64,000 bases of DNA from Effrenium voratum (GCA_963377175.1 CAUJNA010003240.1:84501-148500), one strand, 5' to 3'. Shown: positions 50,901-58,909, numbered from the stretch's first letter. The notes: generated from the letters alone by a model not told the origin. Numbers and translations: made by a program.

Positions 50901-53880
50901 TCTGCCAGGAGAGGGTGGCGCTGCATCGGCCCTCCTACCTACAGCAGAAGCAGCTGGACGCCGAGGCAGCCCAACGGCTGAGCCTTGGACGCTAAAGTTG
51001 CCATGCGGGGAACTTCTGGAAACCACACGGACTGCAGTTAGATGGCAGGGTCCACCCCTTGCTCCCCTGCTTGCACACCAACAAATGTGAGAAAGCCGAA
51101 AGGCTTTTTTCCGGCAAGTAGGACCCCTACAATCAGCGAGGGTAAACATATTTCAGCAGTCAGTGGAGGAAGAAGGGGAACCCTCCTAGCCAGGGATGGG
51201 CAAATGTTCCATGAGAAACTCGCAAACGAGCCTGATTTCGTAGGCCAAGATGAGAACCACAAGCAAGTGGCAAATGCAACTCAGAACATCCGGGAGTGGG
51301 GGATTGGGAGGTGCTTTTGGCGCTCCGGGCTGTTGGGGTAATTTGGCTTGAAATAAGCAAGCAGGCAGTCAACTTGTCCCACAGATCCAAACAGTGCAAT
51401 GGCACCAGGTCGTCACAGATAGTAACTTTGTAGTGACATACATCCACTGACATGACCGGGCTGTGGCGGCAACGAAACGGCAGGGAGTGCTTGGCTCTCG
51501 CCTAGCAGCAAATTTGTGGCTTGCACAAAGGATCAAGTAACAGCACAGTGCGGGTAAAGTAAAACCTTCTGGCGTTCTCCCAGAAACGCTTATTTGCTAA
51601 CGGGTTTTGCGAGGGTCAACGTGGAAGTGGTGTCCCGGGCCTGAGCTTTTCACATGAGCCAGGAATTGTGTTGTTCTGTGGGCAATTGCTGCCTCTGAGG
51701 AGTGAGGACATTCGTAGCTACCGGCAGTGAGCCGGGCTGGTCGGAGCTGACACGGGCCAACCGGCCCACACGGAGCAACGTGTCGGCCCAAAGCGGCCGG
51801 AAAACATAGTTGTTGTGGCAGCAACCACTTGCGCGAGCCATGTTTTGCTGGGTGTGGAGCCCACTTTAGAGCTTGACCTTTGAAACCATTTCGGGAGTCT
51901 CTCACCTGCAGCACATGGCGACAAATTGGGCCGCGAGCGCGAGGGAAGGTCTTTGGTCATCAGTGGTTCTTTAGGCTATGGGGGCCGTCGAGGCGACCAG
52001 CTGTCAGTCCAAGGGGGGGGGTTGTTTGGACAACTGCAGCCAACACTGGGTGAAGATAACGCATATAGTTGAGTTTCCCAGAAAAGGAAAGCAAATGGAA
52101 GCACTCCTGAGCGCTTGTCAATTGATGTTAACTGTTCAATTTAGTCAAGACCTGCCATGAATCACTTCTGGAGTAGCGGCATAGCCATTTGCCGGTCTGG
52201 CAACTAAGGGGCCAAGTGGGACGTCCTCGCCGCTGACGCTGACCCCGAAAAGCGGAAGAACCTGTGCCGAGCGCCAGGTGTCCAAGGAGCCCAAGAGCCC
52301 CAGTGAAAGGGTCTTTGTCCAGAGGGTTGGCGAAAGTTTGGCATTGATTGCTGTGCACTTGCAGGGTGCGTCCTTGAATTGTCGTGTTGAGCGGAAACCT
52401 TGCGTTTGCTAAGCCGGCCACGGCTTAGTATGGGGAACGCGACAGCTGGGCAAGTCTGGGGCCCATTAGCACAAGCCAGTAAGCAGACCAGAAGACGAAG
52501 GGTCTGACTTACAGTTCAAAGGAGAATCTCTGGGATCAGGCAACATGGCAACCCTTTGACAAGAGCTTTTGAAGCGAGTCCTTCGCAGCAGTCTCCAATT
52601 TAGTTGCAGAGTGGGGGCCACGATGATAAACACGCCCAGAAGTTCTGGGACAAGGGGCTTTTGCGTGCGCGGCGGCGCCTGTGGCAGAAGATCAGGAGCC
52701 TTCTGTCAAGAGGGGCCTTCGTTTTAAGACAACCACTTCCGCAAACCCAGCCAACCAACCAACCAACCGCAAATTTATCCCCCCCTCCCCCCCGCCCCCC
52801 GAGCCCAAAGCCCTCATGCTCCGTGCCCCGAGACTCGACCAAAGGCTCCGACACTTCGCGCTGGTGCACGGTGCGCATTTGGTGCTCACCTCCCTGAAGG
52901 CAAGCTGCGGGCGGGAACGCTTTGCCGACGGAAGGATCGCCTTGAAGCCGTTTCGCGCTGTCCGGTAGTGAGCGATAGTAAAGGGGCACTTCTAAAATGG
53001 GACAACCCCCGAATCATCCACTTGGATGTTTTGGGATTGATGGGTCGCGCGCACACAGTCGATGGATGCTCTTTCCATTGCAAGTGAGCTCCGCCGCGAG
53101 CTGTGGGAAATGCAGGGGACTCACTTGTCCTCACTTGCGACCTTCTAGAAATACACCGTGCGCGATGCTTCGGAGCTACGGAGCTTAAAGGAAGCGTTCC
53201 GTTGCAAAGGGTAGACAGGATTTTATGCAAGAAAGGAAGCGGAGCAAGCCAAGAGCCTGCTGTGGCGCGCAAGGAAACGAAGTGACAGTTATAGCCGGTT
53301 CATACTACAAGCAGCAGATGGGGCACTTTGCTTGCTGTGGGCAGTCCTTTCCCCATGGGTACGGGCCGTTAGGTTGGCAAATTGGACTGAAGGAGCTTGT
53401 ATTGCCTCGGCATGCTCGATTGCATGTGTGGCGATAAGCTGCAGTTGTCCGAAAAGAGGCGTTTCCTATTTTGGGATTGCCACGTGCCTATGCCACTTTT
53501 GAGAGAACGTGTTTTCGGGTTCGCTTTGCTCTGTGTTGCTTTGGGCGCCAGGCGCAAGTTCTCGCCACAAGAGGTGGCTAGGTGATCTTAGCCAATCGAT
53601 TTCGGGTTTCGGGTGGTTTGCGGAGCAGGTGCTGAGCAGATAGCAGGGGAACTTATCGCATGTTCTTTAAGCTTTCAGTGCTAGTCGTGTGACTCGCGTG
53701 TATTGTTTTTGGTTCTGTTCTGTGTAAGTGGAGGGCTGCAAGAATTCGGAGGAAACCAGACCCCCCCCCACCCCCACCCCAGTTGAGGGCGGGAGTTGAA
53801 GCGTCGAAGCCAGGAGAAGACCTCGATGAACGCCATGCGCAGCGTGCTGCGGCAGATGCTCTTCGGCGTTGCGCCCAAAG
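27002..53880 (+). CDS. DYNC2LI1: Cytoplasmic dynein 2 (IFT dynein) light intermediate chain, gene split by a 20.8-kb intron
   Basis: Fourteen exons join in phase: ~27002-27033, 27219-27264, 27392-27418, 27579-27623, 27797-27835, 29348-29415, 29877-29891, 30545-~30596, 30978-31030, 31120-31177, 31386-31404, 52209-52272, 52845-52899, 53814-53880. The product opens with a P-loop, GPKKSGKTSIVDRF, then PKPTVALDYKFAR, AHIYDLGG, ENLINVPISTSTVG, ITLDLSE, LLRSQVDKSL, INLFPVPVVIFGAKWD, DPEKRKNLCRALRHFALVHG and MRSVLRQMLFGVAPK. These follow the order of the family: GKTT, PKPTxALEY, AHxxELGG, LDLSKP, PFPVPLVIIGSKYD, SEKRK, LRFVAH, then IRGVINQLAFG. This subunit stabilises the dynein-2 motor of retrograde intraflagellar transport in cilia. 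Only two of 13 introns start with GT; the rest read as GC or GA. The start codon and roughly the last 60-100 residues were not found. Confidence 0.85.
28070..29340. other. Dynein gene intron 5 interior, no other gene seen
   Basis: The 1.5-kb intron (27836-29347) contains a TG run (28460-28478) and a C/A-rich stretch of ACCAATCC and AACCCA words (28975-29190). No independent gene is evident. Confidence 0.5.
29936..29975. repeat. CT dinucleotide repeat
   Basis: (CT)n of about 35 bases in dynein intron 7, shortly after the 15-base exon at 29877-29891. Confidence 0.95.
31835..31950. repeat. TTGG-rich low-complexity stretch
   Basis: GGTTTGGTTTATTTTGTTTGG then TTGGTTGG and GGCTGGGTGGCTGGG words. 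Non-coding. Confidence 0.75.
31960..34990. other. Non-coding or unrecognised sequence before the membrane-protein gene
   Basis: No exon could be supported. A cluster of GGAATTCC, AGAATTCC and AGAATTCAAGG words lies at 33540-33620, and poly-C and poly-G runs occur near 33650 and 34360. Frames near 34800-34980 (HINFVHVVAGKVARNAEVIC) are open but have no partner. The 5' exons of the membrane-protein gene may be hidden here. Confidence 0.4.
34996..43719 (+). CDS. Multi-pass membrane protein of a dinoflagellate-expanded family (nested gene 1)
   Basis: Exons: 34996-35130 (E/P-rich, FDTPRSAEEGLERLPDRP), 36009-36075, 36960-37025 (SGRMSSNGVVRL), 39045-39164, ~39313-39380, ~39610-39695, 40402-~40550, 42238-~42350, 43369-43485 and 43543-43719. 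Phase closes at 36075/36960 and 43485/43543. Exon 39045-39164 has a hydrophobic stretch, CRYVCLFLFTMSVIHEQLG. Exon 40402 has two: LLEGTLLLMDTAGILDCVLG, then ALSLGFILSLDEML. The latter resembles the LNALALEFVxxIDEMLF motif I recall from many uncharacterised dinoflagellate membrane proteins. The last exon has a low-complexity Ser/Pro/Asp/Ala tail (PSPPEDAGAAPSPPKDASSD) and a TAG at 43717-43719. The role is unknown; transport or signalling is a guess. Some middle exons are probably missing. Confidence 0.65.
37126..37159. repeat. Perfect 16-bp inverted repeat
   Basis: CAGTTGCAGATGGGGC and its exact complement are separated by TC. It lies in an intron of nested gene 1, just before a TG repeat at 37170-37210. 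A strong hairpin in RNA; possibly a foldback or introner-like remnant. Confidence 0.9.
38039..38071. repeat. 12-bp inverted repeat
   Basis: TGGTGGACACCA and TGGTGTCCACCA are exact complements separated by nine bases. Intronic. Confidence 0.85.
40631..41175. repeat. Dispersed GCGAAGCC repeat field
   Basis: The word GCGAAGCC, with variants GCAAAGCC and GCGTAGCC, occurs many times at 40631-40712 and 40917-41175. Between them lies a field of GGAAGAC/GGAAGA words (40795-40875). Spacing is irregular, so this is not a simple tandem array. Located in an intron of nested gene 1. Confidence 0.75.
43935..50994 (+). CDS. Non-heme iron 2-oxoglutarate-type dioxygenase, isopenicillin-N-synthase-like (nested gene 2)
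   Basis: The core exons close in phase: 46180-46280, 47232-47296, 47413-47463, 47881-~47969, 48265-48320, 50875-50994. They encode ALRLAFYPDLEAF, then YGEHVDSFGLTILNLDPANP (iron-binding His-x-Asp), GLQVQIGEEWVDA, FVLNVGALLSRWTNGYWKAA with VHRVLHG (second iron His), RLSIVSGALRPDDA (Arg-x-Ser binding the cosubstrate carboxylate) and a C-terminus GDFCQERVALHRPSYL stopping at 50992-50994. Probable N-terminal exons are 44115-44192 (AGKRVSAELRGYIK), one near 46050-46110 (HGPFNQWKRFPLWE) and perhaps a start at 43935 (MVHVVPLAEGLPG). All catalytic residues are present, so it should be active. The substrate cannot be told. Donors are GC (46281, 47464), GA (47297) and GT (48321). It starts about 220-400 bases after nested gene 1 stops. 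Confidence 0.87.
44940..45560. other. AT-rich island between or within the nested genes
   Basis: About 600 bases are conspicuously rich in A and T (for example ATTATAGAAATAAATGAATT and TAATTTTGTAATTATTG), unlike the G/C-balanced DNA on both sides. No frame of useful length and no recognised organellar gene were seen. It falls in the 5' part of the dioxygenase gene, between its probable N-terminal exon (44115) and the core exons (46180). Confidence 0.7.
48490..49125. repeat. Degenerate tandem repeat of TTTGATTTAGTATTGCTGGA type
   Basis: The word order GATTTAGTATTG(C/T)(T/G)GG, CTTCCTTTTGA, TTTGATTTGAGT and TCCA(C/G)TTGATT recurs about ten times with changing spacing (roughly 60-80 bases). A/T-rich, in the last intron of the dioxygenase gene (48321-50874). 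Confidence 0.8.
49184..49292. repeat. Diverged direct repeat, copy 1
   Basis: CTGGGCACTCATGTGGGGTA, then GACCTTCTCAAACCAT, AAAGGGATT, TTTCAGAAA and TTGGATTTCAGGGAG. It is matched throughout by copy 2 at 49445, so an approximately 115-base unit was duplicated about 260 bases apart in the same intron. Confidence 0.8.
49445..49561. repeat. Diverged direct repeat, copy 2
   Basis: CTGGGCACTTATGTGGGGTA, then GGCCCTCTCGAACCAT, AAAGGGATT, TTTCCAGAAA and GTGGATTTCAAGGAG, parallel to copy 1 at 49184. Both copies end at a similar boundary followed by T(G/T)CTG(G/A). Confidence 0.8.
50239..50277. repeat. Intronic hairpin
   Basis: CCCTCTTTTGGTTT pairs with AAACCAAAAGGGGG around an 11-base loop, with one mismatch. 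Lies in the last intron of the dioxygenase gene. Confidence 0.75.
51000..52200. other. Spacer between the dioxygenase stop and dynein exon 12
   Basis: No further exon was recognised. Formally this is both downstream of nested gene 2 and the 3' end of dynein intron 11. Confidence 0.5.
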
Positions 53881-54099
53881 GCCGGGAAGCGAGGGAGCAA
53901 GAAACCGGATCGGGGGGGGGGGGGGGGCGGGATGGAGGCGATGGAGGGTGGTCAAAAAGATGGCCCCGTCTGGACCCTTGGTGCCTTGTGTCGCCCTGTT
54001 GACCTTGGATCTGAACCCCTCCCATAAGAAGATTGAAAGAGGATTCTGAATCCCGCTCGGCAAAGTTTCAAGAGGGTTGAACATCCAAACTGGAAAGCA

Positions 54100-54855
54100 G
54101 AAAGCTCAAAACACCAATTAGCGTTCAGCACGGCCTCCATCATACCCCGAGAAACAACTTCGCGCGGAGTTGGTAGACAGCGGGCAGTTGTGGACCTCCA
54201 CAAAATTCCGCAAATATGGACCTGGGTGGCAGCCAATGACATCAGGACAGCAATCCACCCAAGAGCAAAACTATAGAAAAACTCTGACCCATGGAAGTGG
54301 TATACTAGCAAAAGGTAACTGGTATACAGCATATGCGCACATTATGGGGGAAAATCAGACCATTTTGGCACAACAATTCGGCATAATCATGCCATGTACG
54401 TGTTTACCATAAGCCAAGAATTGGCCATAAAACCATGCGCATTTCAGTGCCCAGTGTTTCTCAGATGCTTCACATGTGTTTCTAGCAAACACATGAGAAG
54501 CATGTGAGGAGCACAGAGCCATTATCCGCAGACTCATGCACATCCAGTATCATCGCTACACACATGAGGGTTGGTAAGTTGCCTGCATAGCTTCCACACA
54601 TGTGCGTTGATTAAGTGCTTGATATGGTTACAATACAGTGAGCATTGGGTGAGTAGGCACTATGGTTGCGACACGCATGTGGTGCATTGTTTGCCCTCAT
54701 TGGTTACATGTGTGCTTCTTCTGTGTGTGCATGTTCATATTACTGAGAAGATTGACATGTGCTTCTGACATGAAACTCCTGTGCTGAAGAGCTGAGCACA
54801 GGAGTTGCATGTCCAAAGCACATGTTACATGCCAACATGGAACATGCCCTGGCGC
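54100..54855. repeat. ACATG/CATGTG-rich low-complexity DNA
   Basis: From about 54100 the GC-rich exons and long introns stop. Words such as ACACATG, CATGTG, ACATGAGAAGC and GTGTTTCT dominate, and some match the satellite at 59040-60480. No dynein tail exon was found here. Confidence 0.55.
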
Positions 54856-54858
54856 AAG

Positions 54859-54915
54859 CAGCAGCTGCAGCGGCTTGCCCTGCAGCATGAGGAGGTCTGC
54901 CTGGCGCATTTGCAA
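54859..54915 (+). CDS. Candidate coiled-coil exon, possibly of the following small membrane-protein gene
   Basis: An AAG acceptor is followed by 19 codons, QQLQRLALQHEEVCLAHLQ, and a GTACAG donor at 54916. Heptad-like Leu spacing and Gln/Glu content suggest a coiled coil. Phase is 0 at both ends, which would fit an acceptor at GAG|GTG inside the next gene (55801). Confidence 0.4.
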
Positions 54916-55099
54916 GTACAGCTACATGTTTCAGAGCGCATGGTTTCTTAACTAGACACCTCCAATCACTCAGGAACTCCAAGCCACATGTGCTAAGCAA
55001 AGCCACTGTTTTGCTATCAATTAAGCTTTGAGAAGGAGGGGCAGGACCGCATGGAAAGGCATGGTGTTGAAAGCCCACGCCAGGCAAGGCAGAGCTACT

Positions 55100-55740
55100 G
55101 CCTGCACAGCACTGAACTCAGAAAGAACATCATGGGTTGCACTGCCAGGCCACCTCACATACAACTGGGAGTTTTGCCTGTTGACCTATTGGTCCAGTAA
55201 ACCACTGGAACACTTGACCACTGGAACACTGGGCCACCTTGCGACAGTTGGAACCGTCCCATCACAGCCCTTAATGGCAAGTACAGCCACCAAAAACAAT
55301 GAAATTGTTACATGGATTGCTGGACCACCATCATGCCGCACAGTTGGAGCTCTCACATCAAGAAGCTGAAATTGTCCACCTGAGGTTAAGAAGACCCTGG
55401 TCCCAGCGGCTCTGCAGGGTGCTGGCCCCAGTGCAAAGCCTCCCTGAGTTCTCAAGGTCACCCAGCAAAAAAAAAACATAATATTTCATTCTTGCCCTGC
55501 AGTTGCACAGCAGTTTCAACCTCTCTGGTGACCCCTGCTTAAATGTGGCAAGACTGTCCGCTGGTCCCATGTTGAGTGGGCCAGTGAGTGCTGATGGTTG
55601 CTGGACACCTTTCAGACCAACTTCTAAGGGCCCGACCCTAAGTAGTGCTTCAGACACTTGGGTTTGCATGTGGGAGCATGATGTGTGCCCAGTGGCCGTC
55701 AAGTGGATCCAGTGCATCAAGTGGATCCAGTGCCACTTCA
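55100..55740. other. No certain gene; short repeats
   Basis: Contains small direct repeats such as GACCACTGGAACAC (near 55200-55230) and, at 55700-55735, the unit AAGTGGATCCAGTGC twice. A run of A (55468-55477) is also present. Open frames lack splice or start support. Confidence 0.5.
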
Positions 55741-55746
55741 GGAGCC

Positions 55747-55986
55747 ATGGAGATGCCATCATCGGCCCCAGCATCATCCGACAGTGCACATGAGCTCCGC
55801 GAGGTGTTGGACGCCATAGGCTCCCTCCGTGAGGAAGTTGCCAGTCTCAGGGCCGATCTTACTCAGCTTGAAGCTCCTGATCCCCGAGTTCCTTTGCCCC
55901 TGCTCCTTGTGTGGGCTTTCCTGGGTGGAGGCATCACCTTTACGATGATCGTTGGCTACATTTTCCATTTTACACATGATTGCTGA
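55747..55986 (+). CDS. Small coiled-coil protein with one C-terminal membrane segment
   Basis: From ATG at 55747 the frame runs 79 codons to TGA at 55984-55986. Residues about 1-15 are Ser/Ala-rich. Residues about 18-45 form a short coiled coil (LREVLDAIGSLREEVASLRA). Then come LEAPDPRVPLP and a hydrophobic segment of about 20 residues, LLLVWAFLGGGITFTMIVGY, followed by IFHFTHDC. This is the plan of a tail-anchored protein. If the exon at 54859 belongs here, the ATG is internal and translation starts upstream, with splicing at GAG|GTG (55800). No homologue is recognised. The upstream GGATCCAGT repeat would be read as SGSSASSGSS in the same frame. Confidence 0.55.
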   Translation: MEMPSSAPASSDSAHELREVLDAIGSLREEVASLRADLTQLEAPDPRVPLPLLLVWAFLGGGITFTMIVGYIFHFTHDC

Positions 55987-55992
55987 TCCTGT

Positions 55993-56655
55993 CAAGTGGA
56001 AGTGGATCCAGGACAAGAGATCAAGTGGATCCAGGATGATAAAAAAGGGCACTTTGCACCGGGCTGAAATCACATGAGTGGCAATACATATATATGTATA
56101 CATGGGGTCAAGTGAACCATCTTCAACAATTATGGAGCATCCTTCTACTCGAGTCCTTGTTGGGCCAGTGTTGGCTGCCCATTGGTAGTAGTGCCTCCCT
56201 TCCCCCGGCCCAGGCCTCCACGTGGACTATGGCAAGCTGACCAAACCTCAGAGTGCACGTGCACACACAAGTCACAGTGTTGGCACATGGATGAGTCTTG
56301 GTCACAGTGAGCGTGTGTTTCTGTAGCCAGCATGGACCCTACCCATGAGGAAATGCATTTTTTCAAAGAGTGGGGTGCACTTCCTCTGACCCAACTGCTT
56401 TGCAGTAGCAACACATCATAAAGAGCATCCAGGCAATGAGCAGGCAGCAGCCTGCAAACATGACTGGCAATTCAAACATGATGAAGCCCGGGCGGGCCTC
56501 CTTATGCTTGGATTGCCCAGTCATGTTTGAGCGCATGCAAGTTGGCTCCATGCACCACAGAAACATGGACAAGACATTGCAGGAAAACACACAAATCCTG
56601 ATTGGGTGATTTGGCGATTATAGAGGCACTTGTGTCCTTTTAAGTGACCCGGCCC
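55993..56655. other. Intergenic sequence after the small membrane-protein gene
   Basis: Opens with two more AAGTGGATCCAGGA units (55996-56034). On the minus strand a hydrophobic frame (AGCCLLIAWMLFMMCCYC, about 56470-56410) is open but has no supported start or splice sites. Confidence 0.4.
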
Positions 56656-56665
56656 TGCTGTGAGG

Positions 56666-57525
56666 TCACTGGCCACGAGCCGGGTGTTCTCTGCAGAGGA
56701 GCTGGTGCATGCGATCAGCCTCAAGTGCAAGCCTTGCGACCTGCGTTTGGCCCACGCACATAGATGTATATACGTGTGTATGTGAATGTTCTGTAGGATA
56801 TGTCATATGACGGTAAACATGGCACGCCCGGCCTTGCACTCCAAAGCGTCAGGTTTGATCTGCTTGCTCTGAGCGGCCTGCCTCCATTGCATGGGCAAAG
56901 GTTTACAAGTGGAATGGTCATGCACACCTTCTTTGCTGGGGAACCCGGAACACATGGTTGAAGAGGGAGAGTTGAGCGCCATGAATGATTCATGCATGCA
57001 ACTGGCCAAACAACGACTACTTCCAAATCAAGCCTCCGGATCCGAACCAGCACAAGGGCCTGCAAACACTGCAGCACACACACACGCACACAGCACGCGC
57101 AAAGACGGACCTGGCCTGCTGATGCAACAGCCTGCTTCGCTTGCTCCAAACGGCCCTTGAAATGCTTCTTGTACTGATCACTGAATTCAAAATTCATCGA
57201 CGGCGCCGTTGCCAAATGCTGCAACGTGGACTCCAGGCAATCAGGCGGAGCCATGTGCGGGAGAGTCGTCGAGACCTGCTTTTGCTTAGCTTGGGTCGGG
57301 CCTTCGGGAGCAATGTCAAAAGGCTGGGTGTCCACGTTGTCGACTGGCGAACCTGGAAGCAGGAGATATCACATTGGACCGCTGAGCCCTTGCAAGAAAA
57401 CAAGAACGGCCTGTGAGCTCAAGATGTTTCTTGCCACGCGAAAACTTCTTGGAGGGCAGGTTGAGCCCAACAGCGTCCTTGAAAACTTGCAGCCAATCAC
57501 GGTCCTTGCGTGCCACTGCATGCAT
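56666..57525 (-). CDS. Complete four-exon orphan gene, 165 residues
   Basis: On the minus strand: ATG at 57525-57523; exons 57525-57411, 57352-57111, 56877-56812 and 56740-56666; TGA at 56668-56666. The exon lengths (115, 242, 66, 75) sum to 498 bases, an exact open frame. Introns are 58, 233 and 71 bases. The first has a GC donor, the others GT, and all end in CAG. The protein begins MHAVARKDRDWLQVFKDAVG, continues PFDIAPEGPTQAKQ and FSDQYKKHFKGRLEQAKQAV, and ends ALEADRMHQLLCREHPARGQ. It is basic and mostly helical, with no signal peptide or membrane segment. I recognise no family. A longer N-terminus is possible: KKDHWDLRFVRMQ is open just upstream. Confidence 0.75.
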
Positions 57526-57741
57526 GTTTCACAGAAGACCCAATGTCAAGAACTGCATGCGCACGAACCGCAAATCCCAATGGTCTTTCTTGACGTCTTC
57601 GCCTTCTTTGCCTGCCTGATCACCCAGCTAGCCTGGGCAGCAGAAATTGCAACAAATGCCACACATGCAGTTGAGGGAGGCGCCATGGACTTCAGAGCAC
57701 ATGCTTGCTCATGCTATCAACATGTGTGTGCACACACACAC

Positions 57742-57760
57742 ATAGGTATATATATATATA
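57742..57760. repeat. TA repeat 3' of the tRNA-like gene
   Basis: GGTATATATATATATA directly abuts the discriminator position of the tRNA-like gene on the minus strand. Confidence 0.9.
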
Positions 57761-57761
57761 T

Positions 57762-57908
57762 GCACCAGGGTGGACTTGAACCACCATCTCTACCCGCGGC
57801 TAGCAGCCTGACAGGAGGTTTCACGGAGTATTCGGACGAATACTCCGTGAAACCTCCTGTCAGGCTGCTAGCCGCGGGGTAGCGCCTTGCCCGTTAGACA
57901 ACTGGCAC
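57762..57908 (-). tRNA. tRNA-like gene interrupted in the anticodon loop
   Basis: Read on the minus strand from 57908. Acceptor GTGCCAG pairs with CTGGTGC (57768-57762), with two G-U pairs. The D arm is GTCT/AGGC. Anticodon stem CTACC (57882-57878) pairs with GGTAG (57794-57790). The variable loop is AGAT and the T arm is GGTGG-TTCAAGT-CCACC. The internal promoter B box GGTTCAAGTCC fits exactly; the A box (TGTCTAACGGG) is only partial. Between the halves of the anticodon stem lie 83 bases instead of 7, nearly all of them one perfect palindrome, so the anticodon cannot be assigned. It could be a tRNA with a hairpin intron, a tRNA gene hit by a palindromic insertion, or a tRNA-derived pseudogene. 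Confidence 0.55.
57793..57878. repeat. 42-bp-armed perfect palindrome
   Basis: Positions 57793-57834 and 57837-57878 are exact reverse complements separated by GA. The pairing continues outward through TAC/GTA after a one-base bulge. It fills the anticodon-loop position of the tRNA-like gene. Confidence 0.97.
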
Positions 57909-58025
57909 TGTTGCATTCATTCAGAGTGCCGGGACAGACATGTTGCGTGTGATGTGGAGATCGACGCAGGAGCAAGACATCCCAGCCACAGCTAAGGCGG
58001 GCTGCCGCCAGATATCAGGCAACAC

Positions 58026-58027
58026 AC

Positions 58028-58061
<34 letters not shown>

Positions 58062-58090
58062 GTATATATATCTACATATGTATATCTTTC

Positions 58091-58133
<43 letters not shown>

Positions 58134-58140
58134 CATATAT
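58026..58140. repeat. TA/CATATA simple repeat
   Basis: (TA)n with CATATG interruptions over about 115 bases, followed by a TG run (58151-58166). Confidence 0.95.
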
Positions 58141-58169
58141 TGTGGTTGGCAGTGTGTGTGTGTGTGTTA

Positions 58170-58400
58170 CCACACATGTGGCTGAACGTACAGTTTTGCA
58201 GTTGATGGAAGTTAACCTTGCTATTCTCATCCAAACGAAACATGATGTCGGCTACCTGTGCCGGTTGGCAGTGCTGCGTTCAGTATTCCTCAGAGTTGTC
58301 AGCTTGGCACGCCGGGCAGGCCAAGCCGCCGGACATCCCAGCCATCACGCAGGCCGTTGTTGTTTGGGTGTTCTTTGATCGTGGTTCAGGGTTTTTTGCT
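58170..58400. other. Unique spacer
   Basis: No gene recognised between the TA repeat and the tandem repeat at 58414. Confidence 0.4.
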
Positions 58401-58413
58401 TTTCAACGTGTAG

Positions 58414-58905
58414 GCCCAGATCACGGAGACGGTGATGGAGGCCAGGTTGGTTTCTCGCTTGCTCCACGCAGCAGAAAAATCTCCACACAGGCCATCCCAG
58501 GGGACTCATGCAGAGCTTGAAAAGGGGACTCATGCAGAGCTTGTGCGCGTGGTGCCCGGCTGCAGGCCCAGATCACGGAGACAGTGATGGAGGCCAGGTT
58601 GGCATCGTGCTTGCTCCACGCACTGTGTTGTTTTTCTGCACACGGGCCATCCCAGAACCGCCTGCTCCTTTGGAGGCTGATGTTGAAAAGGGGACTCATG
58701 CAGAGCTTGTACACGTGGCGCCCGGCTGCAGGCCCATGTGCAGATCACGGAGACAGTGATGGAGGCCAGGTTGGTCTCTTGTAGAAATCTGCACACAGGG
58801 CATCCCAGAACCGCAATGCTGATGGTGCGTTGGAGGCTGATGTTGAAAAGGGCACTTGTTCAGAGCTTTGTGCGCGTCCGGCTGCAGGGCCAGATCCTGG
58901 ATTGT
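58414..58905. repeat. Tandem repeat of about 150-170 bp
   Basis: The unit CAGATCACGGAGAC(A/G)GTGATGGAGGCCAGGTTGG starts at 58418, 58569 and 58741, with a diverged fourth start near 58889 (CCAGATCCTGG). Each unit continues with (T/C)TTGCTCCACGCA, CATCCCAG and AAAAGGG(G)ACTCATGCAGAGCTTG. Confidence 0.85.
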
Positions 58906-58909
58906 TGTG

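Larger units (their letters stand above)
31405..52208 (+). other. Intron 11 of the dynein gene, containing two other genes
   Basis: The donor is GC at 31405-31406 after TTTG and the acceptor is AAG at 52206-52208 before GGGCC. The one leftover base of exon 11 plus the first two of exon 12 make a Gly codon, giving VVIFG|AKWD, the expected family motif. The 20,804-base interval holds a membrane-protein gene and a dioxygenase gene in the same orientation. A chimeric assembly or a split, trans-spliced gene are alternatives. Confidence 0.7.
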
